54,324 nucleotides of DNA from Chthonomonadales bacterium (GTDB lineage: Bacteria > Armatimonadota > Chthonomonadetes > Chthonomonadales > CAJBBX01): NCBI GenBank assembly GCA_012517255.1, contig JAAYVH010000112.1, forward strand, positions 1 to 54,324, read 5' to 3'. Under the pieces are notes generated by a model that was not told where the DNA came from, searched no databases, and worked only from the letters and a program-made list of their open reading frames with translations. Position 1 is the stretch's first letter. Every line of letters starts with the position of its first letter. A program made the translations under genes and the position numbers. Below, piece by piece: positions 17,160 through 28,895 of the stretch.

Positions 17160-20100
17160 CTACTCGGCCCGGATGGCGTCCACGATCCGCCCCGAGGTCG
17201 CTCGGTATGCGGCCATTACGCACGATGCTAGACCCACGCCAACCGTGCCGATCAGGACGGCGCCGAGAGCCGCCCAGTTGACGGCCGCTTCGCCCGAAGC
17301 AATCCGGGCTGCGTTTGCCGCGGCTGCAGTGACCGCGCCGAGCGCAGCGCCGTACAGCAGAAGCCCTGAGCTTTCCATAAGGATCATCGCTGCAAGGTCA
17401 CGACGTGTGAGGCCGACAGCCGTCATGATGGCCAGTTCCGATCCTCGCTCGTATGCAGACCGGAGCTGCACCACGCCAAGGCCGAGGCTGCCGAGGGCAA
17501 TGCCGAGGCCCCCCAATAGCAAGAACGCAGAGAGATAGGTGTTCTGTACCGCCAGTACCTCGATCAGCAGTTCGCGGGTTGAGCGCACCTCCATCCCCGC
17601 ATCGCCGAGATTGCGGCGCAGGGCGTCGGCGACGGCACGCTCCGAGCGTTCAGGAGTGCGGATCAGGAAGTAACTGGGCGCGCGCACGTCGGGGAACATG
17701 CGATGAAAGTCCCGCTCTGATACGAGAATGTCACCGGCGAATATGGAAAACGCGACCAGACCATCGAACCTGAGCCGGTAGGATCCGGTCGCGGTCTCGC
17801 GCACGATCGTCTTGCCGAGGCCAGACTGCAGTATCCAGCGCACGCTCTCAGCGTCGCCGAATGCCGGGATGGTCGTGGCTGCTCCTGATCCTGCGCGCCG
17901 GTCGCCCGCCAGCAGCGACCACGGACGGTCGGTACGTGCGAGGGTGCGGACGCTGAAGCCGCCCCGGCGCACGAATGCGTCCGAGACGCCCAGTATGCGA
18001 GGGGCGACCGGTTTGGCGAGGTTCAGGCAGCTTGCGTCAACGCCGGGGCTAATCAGGAAGGGAACGATCTCGACCCCATCGAACGCGGCTTCGTCCTGAG
18101 GGTCGAAGCCGAGGTTGGCCCGGCCTGTCGGCGTATCGAACCCAATGGCCAGAGGGCCGCTGGTCCGCGCGATCAGGTTGAACCCGCCTGCGCCTGATGA
18201 GCGGTCGCGGACGTTGAAAGAGGAGCCTGAACGAACGTTGGCAGCGACCACCACGAGCAGGAACGCAGATCCCGCGATCATGCCGGCGATCAGCACACTC
18301 TGACCGCGGCGGAGCGCCGCATTGCGCGCCGCAATGCGCCGCAGGCTCAGCGCCGATGCAGGTTGCCGCCTGTCCAGGACGCTCGTTAGGTAGGCGCTCA
18401 GCAGGCCCAGACCGGCGGCGAGCAGGACCGCTCCACCGCTCAGGGCGGCCGCGGCTTCCGGAATGCGACCGACTCCTCGCCACACGACGAGCGCAGCGCC
18501 GACCGCCGTCATCGCCCACCAGATCAGGGGCGACCGACGGGCAGGCCGACTTTCGAGTGCGGCGGACGGATGCAACGCTCCGTCGCCGCTACCGAGATGG
18601 CCGGCCATTGCGGTCGCACGCCAGCCTCCGAGGAGCCGGAGCGCCGGTGCGGACGCCATGCGTCGGGCTGTTAACCACGCCGCCAGCGACCCGAGAGCGA
18701 AGGCTCCCATCGCACCGGACGCCAGGCCCACGGCGTCAGGCACAAGCTCGATGCGATGCCGGGCCACCGCACCCGCCCACCATGAGTTGAGAGCCGTTAC
18801 CAGCGCTCCCGCGAAGGGTATGCCCAGCGCCGAGCCGACCACGGAACCTGCGAGGGCTGCCAGAGCGCCCTCTGCCGCCACCGACACCGCCGCAACCTTC
18901 GGCGACAGACCGGTTGCCAGCATGATGCCAATCTGAGAAGCGCGGCGTTCGGTGGACAGCCTGAGCATCATGGAGGCCAGGGCAATACCCGAGGCCACGA
19001 TGAAGATGCTCATGCCCAGCATCAGCCCACGGAAGTCGGAAGACCCCTCCGCGGCGCGCAGCGCCTCGGCACGAACGTGTCGGAGCGTCGGTCCGTCGCG
19101 GCGAATATGCTCGCTCGCCATGATGGCCTTCTCGACGTCATCGCGGGCGTCGCTCAGACTCCGGGTAGGGCCAACCCTGAACCGAACCGCCGAGGCCCAT
19201 CCGCTTGAGCCGTCACCCCACATGCGCCTCGCCATCGCCTGGGAGATGAAGGCCTTGGGAGCCGTGCGGTAGCGCTCCCAGTACGTCTCATCCCTGGACG
19301 TGATCCGTGACAGATCGAGCGGGAAGGGCGGGTCCCAATCGGATATCCGCGCGGTGTCGGTGATGCCCTTGAACTCCGGCACTGCCCACATCTGATCGCG
19401 CGCTGCGGCGATTGGGACGATGCCATGGACGCGCAAAACGGCCGTTCGAGAGGGATAGGATCCGTCCGGCGCTGGCTCCAACCACTCGATGGTGATAGCA
19501 TCGCCGATGCGCGCCTGTAAATCGTCGGCGATCCACCGGTTGAGCACGATCCCATCATCCGGCACGGCGATGTCAGGTACCGATGCTGACAGGACATAGT
19601 GCTCGGCAGCGCCCGTGCGCTGACACGCGATCCGAGAGGCAAGCATGATGCTCGCAGGATCGACGCGGCCTGCGGCTCCCGGGTCGAGTCGGGCGAGCGC
19701 CTCGAGTTGACTGTCTGAGAGCGTGACGCTCGAACCGCGCACCACTACCTGCAGTATCGGCGTTTCATGGGCGGCAACCGTCAGACCGAGGTCGCCCAAA
19801 CGTACCGACGAGCGGAGCGCGCGCTCGATCCCGCTGAGATCGGCTCCAGGTCTGACGTGAATCAGCACGACGTCGGCCGAGCTATCTGCACCGATCTGCT
19901 CGGCGAGCCATGCCCGATCCACGATCACATTGCGCGGCTGCGCCGTCTCAGCGTACAGCGCAAAGCCCCCTGGGCCGTCAGCCGGCGCGACGGCGGCGCA
20001 TTCGAGTCGCAGAGGTCGGATGGCTTCGCTGAGCTTGCGACGCGCAAACACCGATGCCGTCGGCTCAGTCGTCTGGGATGCCACATGGAGAATCAGCGTG

Positions 20101-20546
20101 TCGCCGGGCTGCAGGGCGAGGTCCTGGGCGAGCGCCTCGCTCACCAGCGCGGCTCGACCCTCGAAGCGTGGAAGCCGTGCGGATCGCGCGAACAGACGGA
20201 GGAACCGCTGATCGGCGCCGATCACCTGAACACCGGCGGCGGTTACGTCGGTGTCGGGATTGGCGGCGGAGGCTGGCCGCAGCAGGAGGGGAGCCGTGAT
20301 GACCGCGCCCTGAACCTGGCTCATGGCCTCCGCGACATGGGCGCCGAACGGCCGCGACGAGATGATTGCGACGTCCGTCGAACCCAATCGCGCCAGCGCC
20401 GTGCGCCGTACTGTGGCCGCAACCGAGTTGCCTGCGACCAGCGAACCGCTTATGACGCATGCCGCGACAGCAACGCCGGCCGCCGTCGCGAGCGCCGTTG
20501 CCCGGTAGTGCCACAGGCTGCGAAGGACCAGTCTGGCGAGTGTCAT
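17160..20546 (-). CDS. ABC transporter permease, FtsX/MacB type with two FtsX modules
   Basis: The 1128-aa product starts at the ATG at 20546 (MTLARLVLRSLWHYRATALA); the ORF-track start overlaps the ATPase gene. The layout is an N-terminal helix, a large periplasmic MacB-PCD-like domain (~40-505), three helices of a first FtsX domain (~515-640), further helices (~680-780), a second periplasmic domain (~800-985) and a C-terminal FtsX module (~1000-1128). Double-FtsX permeases use mechanotransmission to act on lipoproteins, peptides or envelope enzymes rather than classic transmembrane import. The cognate ATPase is 22 bp upstream. Confidence 0.9.
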   Translation of the reverse strand: MTLARLVLRSLWHYRATALATAAGVAVAACVISGSLVAGNSVAATVRRTALARLGSTDVAIISSRPFGAHVAEAMSQVQGAVITAPLLLRPASAANPDTDVTAAGVQVIGADQRFLRLFARSARLPRFEGRAALVSEALAQDLALQPGDTLILHVASQTTEPTASVFARRKLSEAIRPLRLECAAVAPADGPGGFALYAETAQPRNVIVDRAWLAEQIGADSSADVVLIHVRPGADLSGIERALRSSVRLGDLGLTVAAHETPILQVVVRGSSVTLSDSQLEALARLDPGAAGRVDPASIMLASRIACQRTGAAEHYVLSASVPDIAVPDDGIVLNRWIADDLQARIGDAITIEWLEPAPDGSYPSRTAVLRVHGIVPIAAARDQMWAVPEFKGITDTARISDWDPPFPLDLSRITSRDETYWERYRTAPKAFISQAMARRMWGDGSSGWASAVRFRVGPTRSLSDARDDVEKAIMASEHIRRDGPTLRHVRAEALRAAEGSSDFRGLMLGMSIFIVASGIALASMMLRLSTERRASQIGIMLATGLSPKVAAVSVAAEGALAALAGSVVGSALGIPFAGALVTALNSWWAGAVARHRIELVPDAVGLASGAMGAFALGSLAAWLTARRMASAPALRLLGGWRATAMAGHLGSGDGALHPSAALESRPARRSPLIWWAMTAVGAALVVWRGVGRIPEAAAALSGGAVLLAAGLGLLSAYLTSVLDRRQPASALSLRRIAARNAALRRGQSVLIAGMIAGSAFLLVVVAANVRSGSSFNVRDRSSGAGGFNLIARTSGPLAIGFDTPTGRANLGFDPQDEAAFDGVEIVPFLISPGVDASCLNLAKPVAPRILGVSDAFVRRGGFSVRTLARTDRPWSLLAGDRRAGSGAATTIPAFGDAESVRWILQSGLGKTIVRETATGSYRLRFDGLVAFSIFAGDILVSERDFHRMFPDVRAPSYFLIRTPERSERAVADALRRNLGDAGMEVRSTRELLIEVLAVQNTYLSAFLLLGGLGIALGSLGLGVVQLRSAYERGSELAIMTAVGLTRRDLAAMILMESSGLLLYGAALGAVTAAAANAARIASGEAAVNWAALGAVLIGTVGVGLASCVMAAYRATSGRIVDAIRAE

Positions 20547-20568
20547 GGTCCAGCGCGTCTGCCTTGCA

Positions 20569-21240
20569 TCACGTTCCGGCGACGAGCACGCCAGCGTCCA
20601 GCCGATAGTTTCGTGCAAAGCGCGCGGCGTGCTCTGCGTTGTGGGTGACCATCACCACGGCCATCCTCGCGTCTGAGGCCTGGTCGGCGGCGACCCGGAG
20701 CAGCAGATCCACGATCTGCGAGCCTGTCTCGCGATCGAGGTTGCCGGTGGGTTCATCGCAGAGATGCACGGCATGCCGGTTGATCAGCGCCCGAGCGACC
20801 GCCACGCGCTGCCGCTCGCCGCCGGACATCTGCCAGGGAAAGCCGTCCCTGCGATGTGCCACGCCGACCTGTTCGAGAAGCGATAGGGCCCGCTCCTCGG
20901 AACGATCTGCGCGTGCCGCCAGGGTGGGCAGCAGCACGTTCTCGATGGCGGTGAGCTGGGGCAAGAGATGGTGCTCCTGAAAGACGAAGCCGACATGCGA
21001 CGCCCGATAGGCTGCTGTCTCGGCGGGCGCCAGATCAGCGAGGTTCGTGCCGCCGAACGCCACTGTCCCCGAGGTTGGCGTGTCGAGCCCGCCCATGATG
21101 TTCAGCAGCGTGCTCTTGCCTGACCCGGAAGGTCCCATGATTGCGACGGTGTCGCCGCTCTCCACCGTCAGACAAGCGCCGTCGAGGACGCGGCGTTCGC
21201 CGAAAACCTTGCACACCTCGCGCACTTCGAGGACGGACAT
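20569..21240 (-). CDS. ABC transporter ATP-binding protein, LolD/MacB type
   Basis: The 223-aa product is a single nucleotide-binding domain: Walker A GPSGSGKST, Q-loop FVFQEHHLLPQ, signature MSGGERQRVAVARAL, Walker B VHLCDEPTGNLD and switch His in VMVTHNAEHA. It energises the FtsX-type permease encoded directly downstream. Its ATG follows the pyrG stop by only two bases, so it is translated from the pyrG transcript, possibly by coupling. Confidence 0.95.
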   Translation of the reverse strand: MSVLEVREVCKVFGERRVLDGACLTVESGDTVAIMGPSGSGKSTLLNIMGGLDTPTSGTVAFGGTNLADLAPAETAAYRASHVGFVFQEHHLLPQLTAIENVLLPTLAARADRSEERALSLLEQVGVAHRRDGFPWQMSGGERQRVAVARALINRHAVHLCDEPTGNLDRETGSQIVDLLLRVAADQASDARMAVVMVTHNAEHAARFARNYRLDAGVLVAGT

Positions 21241-21242
21241 GG

Positions 21243-23005
<1,763 letters not shown>

Positions 23006-23098
23006 TCGCACCGACGCGCCGATCTGCGCAGACGCAAACGATGCCATCAGCGCTCCGGAACGCGCGAGCGAGAAGGCCGTAGGCGGGGCCGTCCGCGT

Positions 23099-24310
23099 CT
23101 ACGCGTAGCCCTCGACGATTCGCGAGCCCAGATCACGCAGGCGTTCGACGTTGCCCGGGTCGAAGCCGGAACCGCCAGCGCAGACATCGGCCATGTGCCC
23201 TACGAGCACGCATGCGCCTTCCCAGAAGAGACGCTGGACGGATTGCGGAACCGGCGCGCCCCCTTTGCAGCGAGGCGTGATGGGGATCCGGTCGCGCGTG
23301 TTGTGTTCCGTCCCGGCGGTGATTAGAATGCCGGCTGCCCGTAGCGCTGAGGCGTAACGCTCCAACTGCTCGGGACTGTTGCGTTCGGGGATGAACTCGG
23401 CGCAGGCAATGCTCCGCGCGCGTATACGCTCGATCAGGTTCTCAGGCGTGTCCTCGAACTCACATACAGGATCGGCGCCATCGGCGAGAACCGGGTAGCA
23501 GGCGATGCCGCCCAATGAGGCGATCAGCCGGCGGGCATGGTCGAAGTCCACGAACGTCTCCGGCACGTAGCCGGGCTTGCCCGCCTTCATCAACCGCGAA
23601 CGTATCTCGTTCTGCGTGGCGACTGCTTCGGCCGGACTGGCTTTGGGAGGTCCGCCGTAGGCTCGTGTCAGGAGTGCCGTCTGTTCTTCGTCGTCCAGGC
23701 GCTCCGCCATCCTCTCCTGAAACGCCTGCGCGATGTGCCGCTCCTGCAGATACACGCTCTCACGCGGGCAACCATGCCGGCGCACCACCATGTCTTTGAC
23801 CTGGGTCTCATCCAGATCGCTCTCGAACCCGGCCAAGCGAAACACCTCTCCCATCCGTCCGATCATGTCGGCCATGCGCGCCGAGTCCTTGTCCCTGATG
23901 GTCTGTAGGAGCGCCGCGGCATTCTCCGAAAGCGGATCGAAAGCTGTGACGGCCTTGCCGCAAATGTACATCTTGCCCGGATTGGCCGGGTCGTTGATCC
24001 GCACGCCGGCGCGGACAAGATCGTCGAGGGGGCAGATGATCTCCGTCCCGAACAGCGGAAAGATCCCCGCTGCCATGGCTCGGTTCGCGAAGTCCGCGTA
24101 GACCCCGTAGTGATAGTAGTTGCTCACCCCGAGGAGGCGGATGCCCTCGCGTGATGCCGCCTCGACGGCCTCGGCGACTGTGTCGAACGCCGAGAAGTTG
24201 GGCGGCAGATGGATGTGCGTATTGTGCGGGAGGCCATTGGCCGGCGCAGCGCTCTGCGCAGAGGACTGGGAGCGCTCAATCGCGGCGCGGACAGGTTCGG
24301 AAACGGTCAT
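23099..24310 (-). CDS. PHP-domain-like metal-dependent hydrolase
   Basis: The 403-aa product starts at the ATG at 24310 behind AAAGG; the ORF-track start adds 12 residues without a better ribosome site. The N-terminus has HNTHIHLPPNFSAFDT and GIRLLGVSNYYHYGVYADFA, resembling a PHP metal-binding HxH motif and the following helix. A mid region (SLGGIACYPVLADG) and a C-terminal ITAGTEHN suggest further metal ligands. There is no signal peptide, so it is cytosolic. PHP enzymes are phosphoesterases (histidinol phosphatase, polymerase PHP domains). In a carbohydrate-focused genome this one may act on a sugar phosphate or hydrolyse a cyclic compound. Substrate unknown. Confidence 0.7.
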   Translation of the reverse strand: MTVSEPVRAAIERSQSSAQSAAPANGLPHNTHIHLPPNFSAFDTVAEAVEAASREGIRLLGVSNYYHYGVYADFANRAMAAGIFPLFGTEIICPLDDLVRAGVRINDPANPGKMYICGKAVTAFDPLSENAAALLQTIRDKDSARMADMIGRMGEVFRLAGFESDLDETQVKDMVVRRHGCPRESVYLQERHIAQAFQERMAERLDDEEQTALLTRAYGGPPKASPAEAVATQNEIRSRLMKAGKPGYVPETFVDFDHARRLIASLGGIACYPVLADGADPVCEFEDTPENLIERIRARSIACAEFIPERNSPEQLERYASALRAAGILITAGTEHNTRDRIPITPRCKGGAPVPQSVQRLFWEGACVLVGHMADVCAGGSGFDPGNVERLRDLGSRIVEGYA

Positions 24311-24504
24311 CGTGGAGCCTTTCGGTCTATTGGAGGCACGGTTCATATCTTCCCACTGGAATCGTACCCTGCCGATGCAGGAGACGGGACTTCGAGACGA
24401 GAATTGCTGCGCATGCCGGGCGTGCCTAACGCCGGCAGCAAGAGACAGGGCCGTGCGGGTGTCATGTGGCTCCGCAGCGCAGCCTGCACTGAGGAGGAAG
24501 AACC

Positions 24505-25317
24505 GTGAAGATTGGCGTGAACAAGTGGACGATGCCGCCGGACTGGTCGCTCGACAAGGCCTTCGAGGCGGCTGTCGAGGCGGGGTTCGACACCATCGAG
24601 ATTAACGTCGGCGAGACCGGTGAGCTTACGCCGGATACGAGCGAAGCCGAGGCGAGGTCCATCGCGGCACGCGCCCGGGATGCCGGCATCGAAGTATCGA
24701 GCCTGTCCACGGGTCTCGGCTGGGCGTATCCGCTGACCGATGGCGATCCTGCCAAAGCCGGCAGGGGCGTCGCCAACACGGAAGCGCAGATACGGCTCGC
24801 GCGGTGGATGGGCCTTGATGCGATCCTCTGCGTGCCCGGCATGGTTACTCCCGACGTCCCCTATGACGTCGCCTACGAGCGCGCTCAGGCTGCGCTCCGG
24901 CGGCTCGAGCCGGTAGCGGCCGAGAACCGCGTCGTCATCGGCGTCGAGAACGTCTGGAACAAGTTCCTGCTGTCGCCCATCGAGATGGCGCGGTTCGTGG
25001 ACGAGATCGGCAGTCCGTGGGTACAGGTCTACTTCGATGTCGGCAACGTGCTCGTGTTCGGGTACCCGCAGCAATGGATCCGCATCCTCGGCAAGCGCAT
25101 CAAGAAGGTGCATGTCAAGGACTTTCGGGCGAATGTCGGCAACATCACGGGCTTTGCCAATCCCCTGCAGGGCGACGTCCCGTGGATTGACGTCAGAGAG
25201 GCCTTCGCCGACGTCGGCTACGACGACGTTGTGACCGCCGAGGTGGAGGGCTACCGCGTACAGCCTGAGATCGGCCTGCGCCACATCGCCGAGGCCCTAA
25301 GGAGCGTATTCGCGTAA
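24505..25317 (+). CDS. Sugar phosphate isomerase/epimerase (xylose isomerase-like TIM barrel)
   Basis: The 270-aa product starts at a GTG (24505) behind GAGGAGGA. It is a single AP-endonuclease-2/xylose isomerase-like barrel. The metal ligands are likely the Glu in GVENVWN, the Asp in YFDVGNVL, the His in KVHVKDFR and the Glu in TAEVEGY, spaced as in L-ribulose-5-phosphate 3-epimerase (UlaE/SgbU) and related hexulose 3-epimerases. It is transcribed divergently from the PHP gene across a 194-bp gap. Confidence 0.88.
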   Translation: MKIGVNKWTMPPDWSLDKAFEAAVEAGFDTIEINVGETGELTPDTSEAEARSIAARARDAGIEVSSLSTGLGWAYPLTDGDPAKAGRGVANTEAQIRLARWMGLDAILCVPGMVTPDVPYDVAYERAQAALRRLEPVAAENRVVIGVENVWNKFLLSPIEMARFVDEIGSPWVQVYFDVGNVLVFGYPQQWIRILGKRIKKVHVKDFRANVGNITGFANPLQGDVPWIDVREAFADVGYDDVVTAEVEGYRVQPEIGLRHIAEALRSVFA

Positions 25318-25330
25318 CGAGTCGTAGAGG

Positions 25331-25336
25331 TATACT
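25331..25336 (+). promoter_or_regulatory. TATACT -10 box upstream of the Mn riboswitch
   Basis: TATACT lies 15 bases upstream of the first aptamer stem base and just after the epimerase stop. The -35 is not well conserved. Transcription would begin near 25343, directly before the aptamer. Confidence 0.55.
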
Positions 25337-25350
25337 CTGCGCGGCATTTG

Positions 25351-25494
25351 CCGAAGGGGAGTAGCATTCCCGTGCGCAGGCGCGGGATGGGCGCGTCGTC
25401 AGGACGGGGCCAATCGGCCTCCGGTGCGCCCGGAGCTCCGGCTGACTGGTCGCCCTGTGCGACCCTGTGCAGCGCTGTGATGCGAGACCTTCGG
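25351..25494 (+). ncRNA. yybP-ykoY manganese riboswitch aptamer
   Basis: The 5' strand CCGAAGG (25351-25357) pairs with the 3' strand CCTTCGG (25488-25494). The 5' consensus GGGGAGTAGC follows immediately, and the 3' consensus GCGAGACCTT closes the aptamer, as in the yybP-ykoY family. The middle carries one long and several short GC-rich helices. The downstream gene is a TerC-family protein, the commonest partner of this riboswitch (as with E. coli alx). Binding of Mn2+ brings the two consensus loops together. Confidence 0.88.
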
Positions 25495-25538
25495 TCCGCG
25501 TGTCGTTCTCGGCACGGGGATCGAAGGTCTTTCGTTTT
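25485..25538 (+). terminator. Riboswitch-controlled terminator
   Basis: AGACCTTCG (25485-25493) pairs with CGAAGGTCT (25522-25530), with an inner helix CGTG/CACG, followed by TTCGTTTT. The 5' strand of this terminator is the same sequence as the 3' strand of aptamer helix P1. Aptamer and terminator are therefore mutually exclusive, giving an ON switch: Mn2+ stabilises P1, blocks the terminator and lets terC be transcribed. Confidence 0.85.
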
Positions 25539-25576
25539 CGGCATGGCAATCCTTGTAATGGGACGATGACACCAAC

Positions 25577-26494
25577 GTGAATCACGCGGGGATGTGGCTC
25601 GGTTTCGGAGCTCTGGTCGTTGCCGTGCTTGCGATCGATCTGGGGCTGTTCAACAGGAAGGCGCACACGCCGTCGTTCAAGGAAGCAGCCGCGTGGTCGG
25701 CTGTATGGGTAAGCCTCGCGGTTCTGTTCGGCGTCTGGGTGTTCGTTCGAGAGGGCCACGACCTGGGCCTGCAGTTTGCGACAGGATATCTCGTGGAGCT
25801 GTCGCTATCGGTAGACAATGTCTTCCTGTTCGCCGTCCTCTTCACCCATTTCCAGGTGGCCCGGCGCTACCAGCACCGTCTCCTGTTCTGGGGAATCATC
25901 GGCGCTGTGGTCATGCGCGGGATCATGATCGCCGCGGGCACGGCGCTGATCAATCGGTTCCACTGGGTTGTCATCGTGTTCGGCGTGTTCCTCATCTGGA
26001 CCGGCATACGGATGTTCCTGCATCGCAATCGGGAGATGGATGTGTCCGAGATGGCGGTGCTGCGCTGGCTTCGCCGCCACGTGCGGATTTCGGAGACCTA
26101 TGACGGGCAGAGGTTCTTCACGCGCAAGGATGGCGCACTCTACGCAACGCCGCTGTTTGTGGTGCTGGTGCTGGTCGAGCTCACCGACCTGATGTTCGCG
26201 GTCGACAGCATCCCCGCTGTGCTTGCCATCAGCCGGGATCCCTTCATTGTCTTCACATCGAACGTGTTCGCGATCCTCGGCCTGCGATCGTTCTACTTCC
26301 TGCTGGCAGGCGTCATGGAGATGTTCGAGTATCTCACCGTGGGTCTTGCGGGCGTGCTCGTGTTCGTTGGGGTGAAGATGCTGGGCATCTGGCACATCCC
26401 CACGACGTGGTCGCTGGCGGTGATCGTTGCGATCCTCGCCGCCGCCATCGCTGCGTCGCTGCTGAAAGCCAGAAAACGAGTGACCGTCGCCTGA
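25577..26494 (+). CDS. TerC family membrane protein (likely Mn2+ exporter)
   Basis: The 305-aa product has 8-9 hydrophobic segments and the TerC signatures ELSLSVDNVFLFAVLFTHF and VELTDLMFAVDSIPAVLAIS, each with acidic residues in the membrane that bind metal. Alx/TerC proteins export manganese or load exoenzymes with it. The GTG at 25577 (MNHAGMWLGF) is the ORF start; ATG at 25592 is possible. It is regulated by the Mn riboswitch directly upstream. The stop falls in a 12-bp inverted repeat shared with the convergent yjbQ gene. Confidence 0.92.
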   Translation: MNHAGMWLGFGALVVAVLAIDLGLFNRKAHTPSFKEAAAWSAVWVSLAVLFGVWVFVREGHDLGLQFATGYLVELSLSVDNVFLFAVLFTHFQVARRYQHRLLFWGIIGAVVMRGIMIAAGTALINRFHWVVIVFGVFLIWTGIRMFLHRNREMDVSEMAVLRWLRRHVRISETYDGQRFFTRKDGALYATPLFVVLVLVELTDLMFAVDSIPAVLAISRDPFIVFTSNVFAILGLRSFYFLLAGVMEMFEYLTVGLAGVLVFVGVKMLGIWHIPTTWSLAVIVAILAAAIAASLLKARKRVTVA

Positions 26495-26504
26495 CGGTCA
26501 CTCG
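26473..26504 (-). terminator. Terminator of the rubrerythrin-YjbQ operon, also spanning the terC end
   Basis: A perfect 12-bp inverted repeat CGAGTGACCGTC / GACGGTCACTCG with a 4-base loop spans the stop codons of both convergent genes. On the minus strand it is followed by TTTTCT, making a good Rho-independent terminator. On the plus strand there is no U-tract. Confidence 0.75.
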
Positions 26505-26920
26505 CCGATGATCTTAACCAGGACCCGCTTTCTTCGACGACCGTCGAACTCGCCGTAGAAGATCTGCTCCCACGGCCCGAAGTCCAGACGGCCTTCGGTC
26601 ACCGCCACAACCACTTCTCGACCCATGATCTGCCGCTTCATGTGAGCGTCAGCATTGTCCTCGCCCGTTCGGTTGTGGGCGTAGCGCTGAGGCGAAGCAT
26701 CGAACGGCGCGAGACGTTCGAGCCAGGCCTCGTAGTCGGCATGGAGACCCGTTTCGTTGTCGTTGATGAACACCGAGGCCGTTATGTGCATGGCGTTCAC
26801 CAGCACGAGACCCTCCCGGATGCCGCTTTCTGCGACACACCGCTCCACTTCACGGGTGATGTTCACAAACCCGCGCCGTGAGGGCACGTTGAACCAGAGT
26901 TCCTTGCGAAAGCTCTTCAT
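26498..26920 (-). CDS. YjbQ family protein (UPF0047, secondary thiamine-phosphate synthase-like)
   Basis: The 140-aa product covers the whole YjbQ fold. Conserved pieces are [42 protein letters not shown] and [16 protein letters not shown]. The histidines in [16 protein letters not shown] form the likely metal site. The family has weak thiamine phosphate synthase activity, but its physiological role is unsettled. It lies 7 bp downstream of rubrerythrin and shares its terminator. Confidence 0.93.
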   Translation of the reverse strand: MKSFRKELWFNVPSRRGFVNITREVERCVAESGIREGLVLVNAMHITASVFINDNETGLHADYEAWLERLAPFDASPQRYAHNRTGEDNADAHMKRQIMGREVVVAVTEGRLDFGPWEQIFYGEFDGRRRKRVLVKIIGE

Positions 26921-26927
26921 CCGAGGT

Positions 26928-27425
<498 letters not shown>

Positions 27426-27497
27426 GGCTAACACTCCTTGCGGGGATGGTGGACCCGAACTTCAGGGCCATATTCGCGGCAGGAGGGCGTGCTTCCT

Positions 27498-28895
27498 CTA
27501 TCGGGCTCGCCTGTCGGGCGACTGTGGCCTGGCGCCGGGAGCATACGAAATGGAGCCGTGGGAGGCGATCTCGTAGCCGAACTTCGTCAGGTAGTACCGG
27601 CGCGGATGGAACGGATCGCCGATCCGATCCAGTTCGGTCTGGACCCGCCGGTCGAGATCGGCCCTCAGGCTGTCGTGCCCCGGCGCGCCGATCAGGTTCC
27701 TCATCTGATAGGGGTCTCGCTCGTCGTCGTACAGAAGCCATGGCCCCGTTATGTTGCGGACATAGGTATGCGTCCGGGTGCGGATGGCTCGGTATTCCAT
27801 GTCGTACGCCTTGTTGCCATGGAACGGCGAGACCAGCATGTAGAGCGCGGCGCGATCGGGCATTTCGCGACCGCCTCGTACGAGGGCCGACAGATCGTCG
27901 CCTTCCATGGTGCGGGGCTGCCGGATGCCCGCCATCCCCAGCAGCGTGGGCAGAAGGTCGGGGGTGTTGATCGGCGCTGTCACGCTGCGAGCCGATACGC
28001 CGGGGGCCCGAATGAGCAAGGGGACACAAGCCGACTCGCTCCATGGCACCTGCTTCGTGTAGGGCGTGCATCCGTGCGAGCCCATCATCTCCCCGTGGTC
28101 CGACGTGAACACGAGGATCGTGTCGTTGGCGAGACCCGTCTCGTCGAGCGTTGCCATGATCTCTGCCACGCAGCGGTCGAGTGCCTCGCAATGGGCGTAA
28201 TACCCGGTCGCCTCTTTGCGTGCCCTCTCCTGCAGGTCCGGCGGCACGTTGGGAGGCAGCTTGATGCGATCGGCGACATACAGAGTGTCATATCCGGGCG
28301 GCAGCTCGAAATGCGGAAAATGGGGCGTCCCGTACGAGACGAAGAGCAGGAACGGGCGGGGATCTGTGCGGTATTCGCGGAGAAGCCGCCTCGCCTCGGC
28401 CGTCTGTGCGAAGGCATCGTAGCCCGCCCAGTAGCGCTTGTCCGGCGAGTTGCCCTCGTAGTAGTGCGAATGTAGATAGCTGTGGTCACACTCGGCGGCT
28501 TTCCAGTAGTCCCACCCCTGCCTTCTCTCCGGCGGAATGTAGGTCTCGCGCCCGTGGCCGTCAAGATGCCATTTGCCGATGTAGGCCGTCCGGTATCCCG
28601 CGCGACCGAATATCTCGGCCATGCAGAGCTCCGTTGCGGGCAGATGGAGGTCATTGAGGAACATGCCCGTCGAGGTGGGATAGCGTCCGGTCATCAGTGC
28701 GGCGCGGTATGGCGTGCAGACCGGACACACCGAGACGGCGTTGCGGAAGTTCACGCTCTGCGTGGCCAGCCGGTCTATGTTCGGCGTTCGGACGTTGGTA
28801 TCGCCGGCATAGCCCGTCGCAGATGCGCGCCATTGATCGGCTAGCAGAAACACGATGTTGGGACGGCGTGCGGTGCCGTCGCATGTCACGCTCAT
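27498..28895 (-). CDS. Sulfatase (alkaline phosphatase superfamily, Cys-type)
   Basis: The 465-aa product is a type I sulfatase without a signal peptide. The metal-binding start is PNIVFLLADQWR. The formylglycine motif is CTPYRAALMTGRYP, i.e. C-x-P-x-R, so the Cys must be converted to formylglycine by FGE or anSME; neither is in this window. FTSDHGEMMGSHG supplies further metal ligands. Substrates are sulfate esters on polysaccharides or small molecules. The ATG overlaps the stop of the upstream pectate-lyase-like gene by four bases (28892-28895), so the two are translationally coupled. Confidence 0.94.
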   Translation of the reverse strand: MSVTCDGTARRPNIVFLLADQWRASATGYAGDTNVRTPNIDRLATQSVNFRNAVSVCPVCTPYRAALMTGRYPTSTGMFLNDLHLPATELCMAEIFGRAGYRTAYIGKWHLDGHGRETYIPPERRQGWDYWKAAECDHSYLHSHYYEGNSPDKRYWAGYDAFAQTAEARRLLREYRTDPRPFLLFVSYGTPHFPHFELPPGYDTLYVADRIKLPPNVPPDLQERARKEATGYYAHCEALDRCVAEIMATLDETGLANDTILVFTSDHGEMMGSHGCTPYTKQVPWSESACVPLLIRAPGVSARSVTAPINTPDLLPTLLGMAGIRQPRTMEGDDLSALVRGGREMPDRAALYMLVSPFHGNKAYDMEYRAIRTRTHTYVRNITGPWLLYDDERDPYQMRNLIGAPGHDSLRADLDRRVQTELDRIGDPFHPRRYYLTKFGYEIASHGSISYAPGARPQSPDRRAR

